This document shows positions 58,686-60,435 of a stretch of 60,435 nt of DNA, in pieces. Source of the DNA: Gammaproteobacteria bacterium (GTDB taxonomy: Bacteria > Pseudomonadota > Gammaproteobacteria > DRLM01); contig JAHFRV010000015.1 in NCBI GenBank assembly GCA_023266095.1, positions 1 to 60,435 on the forward strand, given 5' to 3'. Within the stretch, counting starts at the first letter, position 1, and each line of letters begins with the position of its first letter. A model generated the notes under the pieces. The model saw only the letters and a program-made list of their open reading frames with translations, was not told the DNA's origin and searched no databases. The position numbers were made by a program, and so were the translations under genes.

Positions 58686-60086
58686 CTAGAGCCAGTACGC
58701 CCATACCCGCGCCGCCATTTCCTTTAGCCGCAGCGTCAGCGACCTGTTACGCCATTGTTCGAGCGTAACGGGTCGGGACGACAATAAATCCTTCTCGAAC
58801 ATTGCCAGCATCTTCTTGCCGAAACTCGGCCCCAGGATAACCGCGTTCAGTTCGTCGTTATGCAGGAAACTGCGCCAATCCAAATTGGTGGATCCGATAG
58901 TCGACCATACCCCGTCGATGAGCGCGGTCTTGGCATGCAACATCGCGGCATGGCGTTCATAAATCTTAATGCCACCACTCAACAGCTCATCATAATAGGA
59001 CCGCCCGGCGTGGAACACCAAGCCGGAATCGGTGCTGCTCGGCAAAATAATCTTCACGTCCACCCCGCGCCGGGCGGCCTGCATGAGCGCGCCAAGCAAC
59101 TGCGGATCGGGAACGAAATAGGCATTGGTTAAATAAATGCTGGTTTCGGCGCTGGCAATCGCTGAAAGGAGAGTCGCGTGAATCAGGCTATAACCATAAT
59201 CAGACGAACTGCCGATGACTCGGACCACTTCTTCGCCCTGGTTGGCGAGCGGCGGAAAGTAATTGCTTGGTGCGAGCGGCGCACCGCGTTGTTTTTCCCA
59301 CGTCGCGACAAACAGTTTTTGCAACTCGCCCACCACCGGTCCTTGAACTTGAAAATGCGTGTCGCGCCAAGGCAAGCCACCGGTGGCGGCTGGTTTGGCG
59401 CGGCGCTTGAATGAACCGCTGGAATACACACTGCTTATATTGATCCCGCCGAGGAAGGCGGACTCTCCATCGACGATCAACAGTTTTCTATGATCGCGCT
59501 GATTTACCTCCCAACCTTTTTTCAATTTCAGCGGATTGATGGGATTGAACTCCAGGGTTTGGATGCCGTTGTCGGCAAGACGCTGGAAAAATTGGGATGG
59601 GGTGTTAAGCGTGCCTACGCTGTCATAGATCAAATTCACCTGCACACCCTGCGCCCGTTTCGCGATCAACGCCTCGGCGAAACGCCCGCCCACTTCGTCA
59701 TCATCGATGATATAGGTTTCCATATTGATATGGTATTTTGCATTACGAATGGCATCGAACATCGCTTTGAACGTGGCCGGACCGTCCTCCAGCAAAACGA
59801 CTTTATTACCCACCACCAACGGACTCCCCACGATGGCTTCTTCGACGGCCAGATGCCGCTCGAAGATATTGGTGTCTTTGTGGCGGAGTTTGAGGCGGTC
59901 GAGGATCAACTGGCTTTGTTTGACGGAGAGCGGCCCGCGCGCGCCTTCGAGTTGAATAGGTGGAGATGAACGGACCGCCATGTCTGGTACGATGGTCGGC
60001 AGGGAGGCACAGCCGGTAAAATTGCCTAACGCAATCACTCCCCAGTAAGCGGCGGTCCCGCAGCGTCTAACTGGGTGAGCTGCCAT
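58686..60086 (-). CDS. Phospholipase D family lipoprotein (cardiolipin synthase-like)
   Basis: The 466-residue protein starts with a lipoprotein signal (lipobox GNFTGC). It has two HxKxxxxD catalytic motifs: QRDHRKLLIVDGESAFLGGI in the first half and AMLHAKTALIDGVWSTIGS in the second, plus TYIIDDDEVGGRFAEALI and YLTNAYFVPDPQLLGALM, typical of ClsC/PLD enzymes that form cardiolipin or other phosphatidyl-transfer products. Lipoprotein anchoring would place it outside the inner membrane, which is unusual for cardiolipin synthases. The following gene encodes an exported hypothetical protein, perhaps a partner. Confidence 0.9.
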   Translation of the reverse strand: MAAHPVRRCGTAAYWGVIALGNFTGCASLPTIVPDMAVRSSPPIQLEGARGPLSVKQSQLILDRLKLRHKDTNIFERHLAVEEAIVGSPLVVGNKVVLLEDGPATFKAMFDAIRNAKYHINMETYIIDDDEVGGRFAEALIAKRAQGVQVNLIYDSVGTLNTPSQFFQRLADNGIQTLEFNPINPLKLKKGWEVNQRDHRKLLIVDGESAFLGGINISSVYSSGSFKRRAKPAATGGLPWRDTHFQVQGPVVGELQKLFVATWEKQRGAPLAPSNYFPPLANQGEEVVRVIGSSSDYGYSLIHATLLSAIASAETSIYLTNAYFVPDPQLLGALMQAARRGVDVKIILPSSTDSGLVFHAGRSYYDELLSGGIKIYERHAAMLHAKTALIDGVWSTIGSTNLDWRSFLHNDELNAVILGPSFGKKMLAMFEKDLLSSRPVTLEQWRNRSLTLRLKEMAARVWAYWL

Positions 60087-60316
60087 TCGTGACCATCACG
60101 TAATTGTTCATGGCATTTTCGAGCCGGCACCAGGATAAGCATCTACCCTCGAATAGAGCGCTGATTTAGCGTCGCGCTTGAACATCGCACTCCACTTTTT
60201 GGTTAAGAACACCGGAAATTCACCATAATCGAGCACAATATCACGACTAGGCAAGCCATTGCCTAGGAAGTGACGAGTTGACGGCCAGGGCGAGTCGATC
60301 CCCGGTATTAATTTTT

Positions 60317-60435
60317 AAGGGTCTACGCGGATTAGTGTGGGTCATTTTTCGTGAATTTCGGTAGTGGCGGCAAGAAGGCAGCGATGATTTTCAACTTGAG
60401 ATACTCCTCATCGCGGTAGCCGTAAGCCCGCCGCT
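60317..60435 (-). mobile_element. ISL3-type transposase C-terminus and element end (partial)
   Basis: The minus-strand frame entering at the window end reads RRAYGYRDEEYLKLKIIAAF, then LPPLPKFTKNDPH, stopping at 60332-60334. This is the tail typical of ISL3 family (IS204/IS1001/IS1165) transposases. The stop codon lies inside a 33-base sequence (60317-60349) shared with 38035-38067, taken as the element's terminal repeat. The rest of the element lies outside the window. Confidence 0.7.

Overview
The window looks like chromosomal DNA of a moderately GC-rich gammaproteobacterium. The clues are the block fmdB-like gene / DUF502 gene / aspS, a dksA gene, Wza/Wzz/Wzi-type exopolysaccharide export, and a CbbY-type phosphatase that usually accompanies RuBisCO in autotrophs. 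This placement is inferred from gene content and order only; no rRNA or tRNA gene was seen.

Region 1 (1-14.5 kb, minus strand) is a surface polysaccharide locus. Read in the direction of transcription it has wzi-like (capsule assembly), wza-like (multi-SLBB export), an mntA-hepT toxin-antitoxin pair, wzz-like (chain length), a non-coding stretch with an 18-bp tandem repeat, gmd and fcl (GDP-L-fucose), two FkbM-type methyltransferases, a class I methyltransferase, a flippase, remnants of a glycosyltransferase and an acetyltransferase, and an O-antigen polymerase/ligase-like gene cut by the window start. The toxin-antitoxin pair is flanked by two divergent copies of the wza 3' end. The fcl gene carries two in-frame GC-rich repeat-like inserts.

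Region 2 (14.5-24 kb) is housekeeping: a ComEA-like helix-hairpin-helix protein, an aminotransferase, a CbbY-like phosphatase, dksA with a long basic N-terminal tail, acetyl-CoA synthetase coupled to a PHP-domain lipoprotein, polyphosphate kinase 2 and an AI-2E family membrane protein.

Region 3 (24.4-33.5 kb) is one 3002-codon gene for a cyclic beta-1,2-glucan synthase (NdvB type). Region 4 (33.5-38.2 kb) is a gene-poor accessory stretch: a c-type cytochrome broken by a one-base deletion, an M23 peptidase in AT-richer DNA, a host-attachment-like protein, a decayed IS30 transposase, a DUF2934 protein, palindromes and a solo IS end.

Region 5 (38.2-44.7 kb) holds nadA, aspS, the DUF502 gene, the fmdB-like gene, a 34-residue membrane protein and an Atm1-type ABC exporter. 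Region 6 (45-49.3 kb) is a very large secreted protein joining an S8 protease domain, a von Willebrand A domain and a C-terminal outer-membrane barrel, interrupted by one frameshift. It is followed by a 144-bp MITE-like element and a truncated IS630 transposase.

Region 7 (50.8-60.4 kb) has an AMP phosphorylase/thymidine phosphorylase family gene, a PRPP synthetase and a DUF1614 gene in series, then a hybrid histidine kinase, an SDR oxidoreductase, a glutaredoxin-like remnant, a DUF2897 small membrane protein, a hypothetical exported protein, a phospholipase D/cardiolipin synthase lipoprotein, and the C-terminus of an ISL3-type transposase at the window edge. The best candidates for something new are the protease-VWA-barrel protein, the toxin-antitoxin cassette flanked by duplicated wza ends, and the AMP phosphorylase-PRPP synthetase-DUF1614 group.
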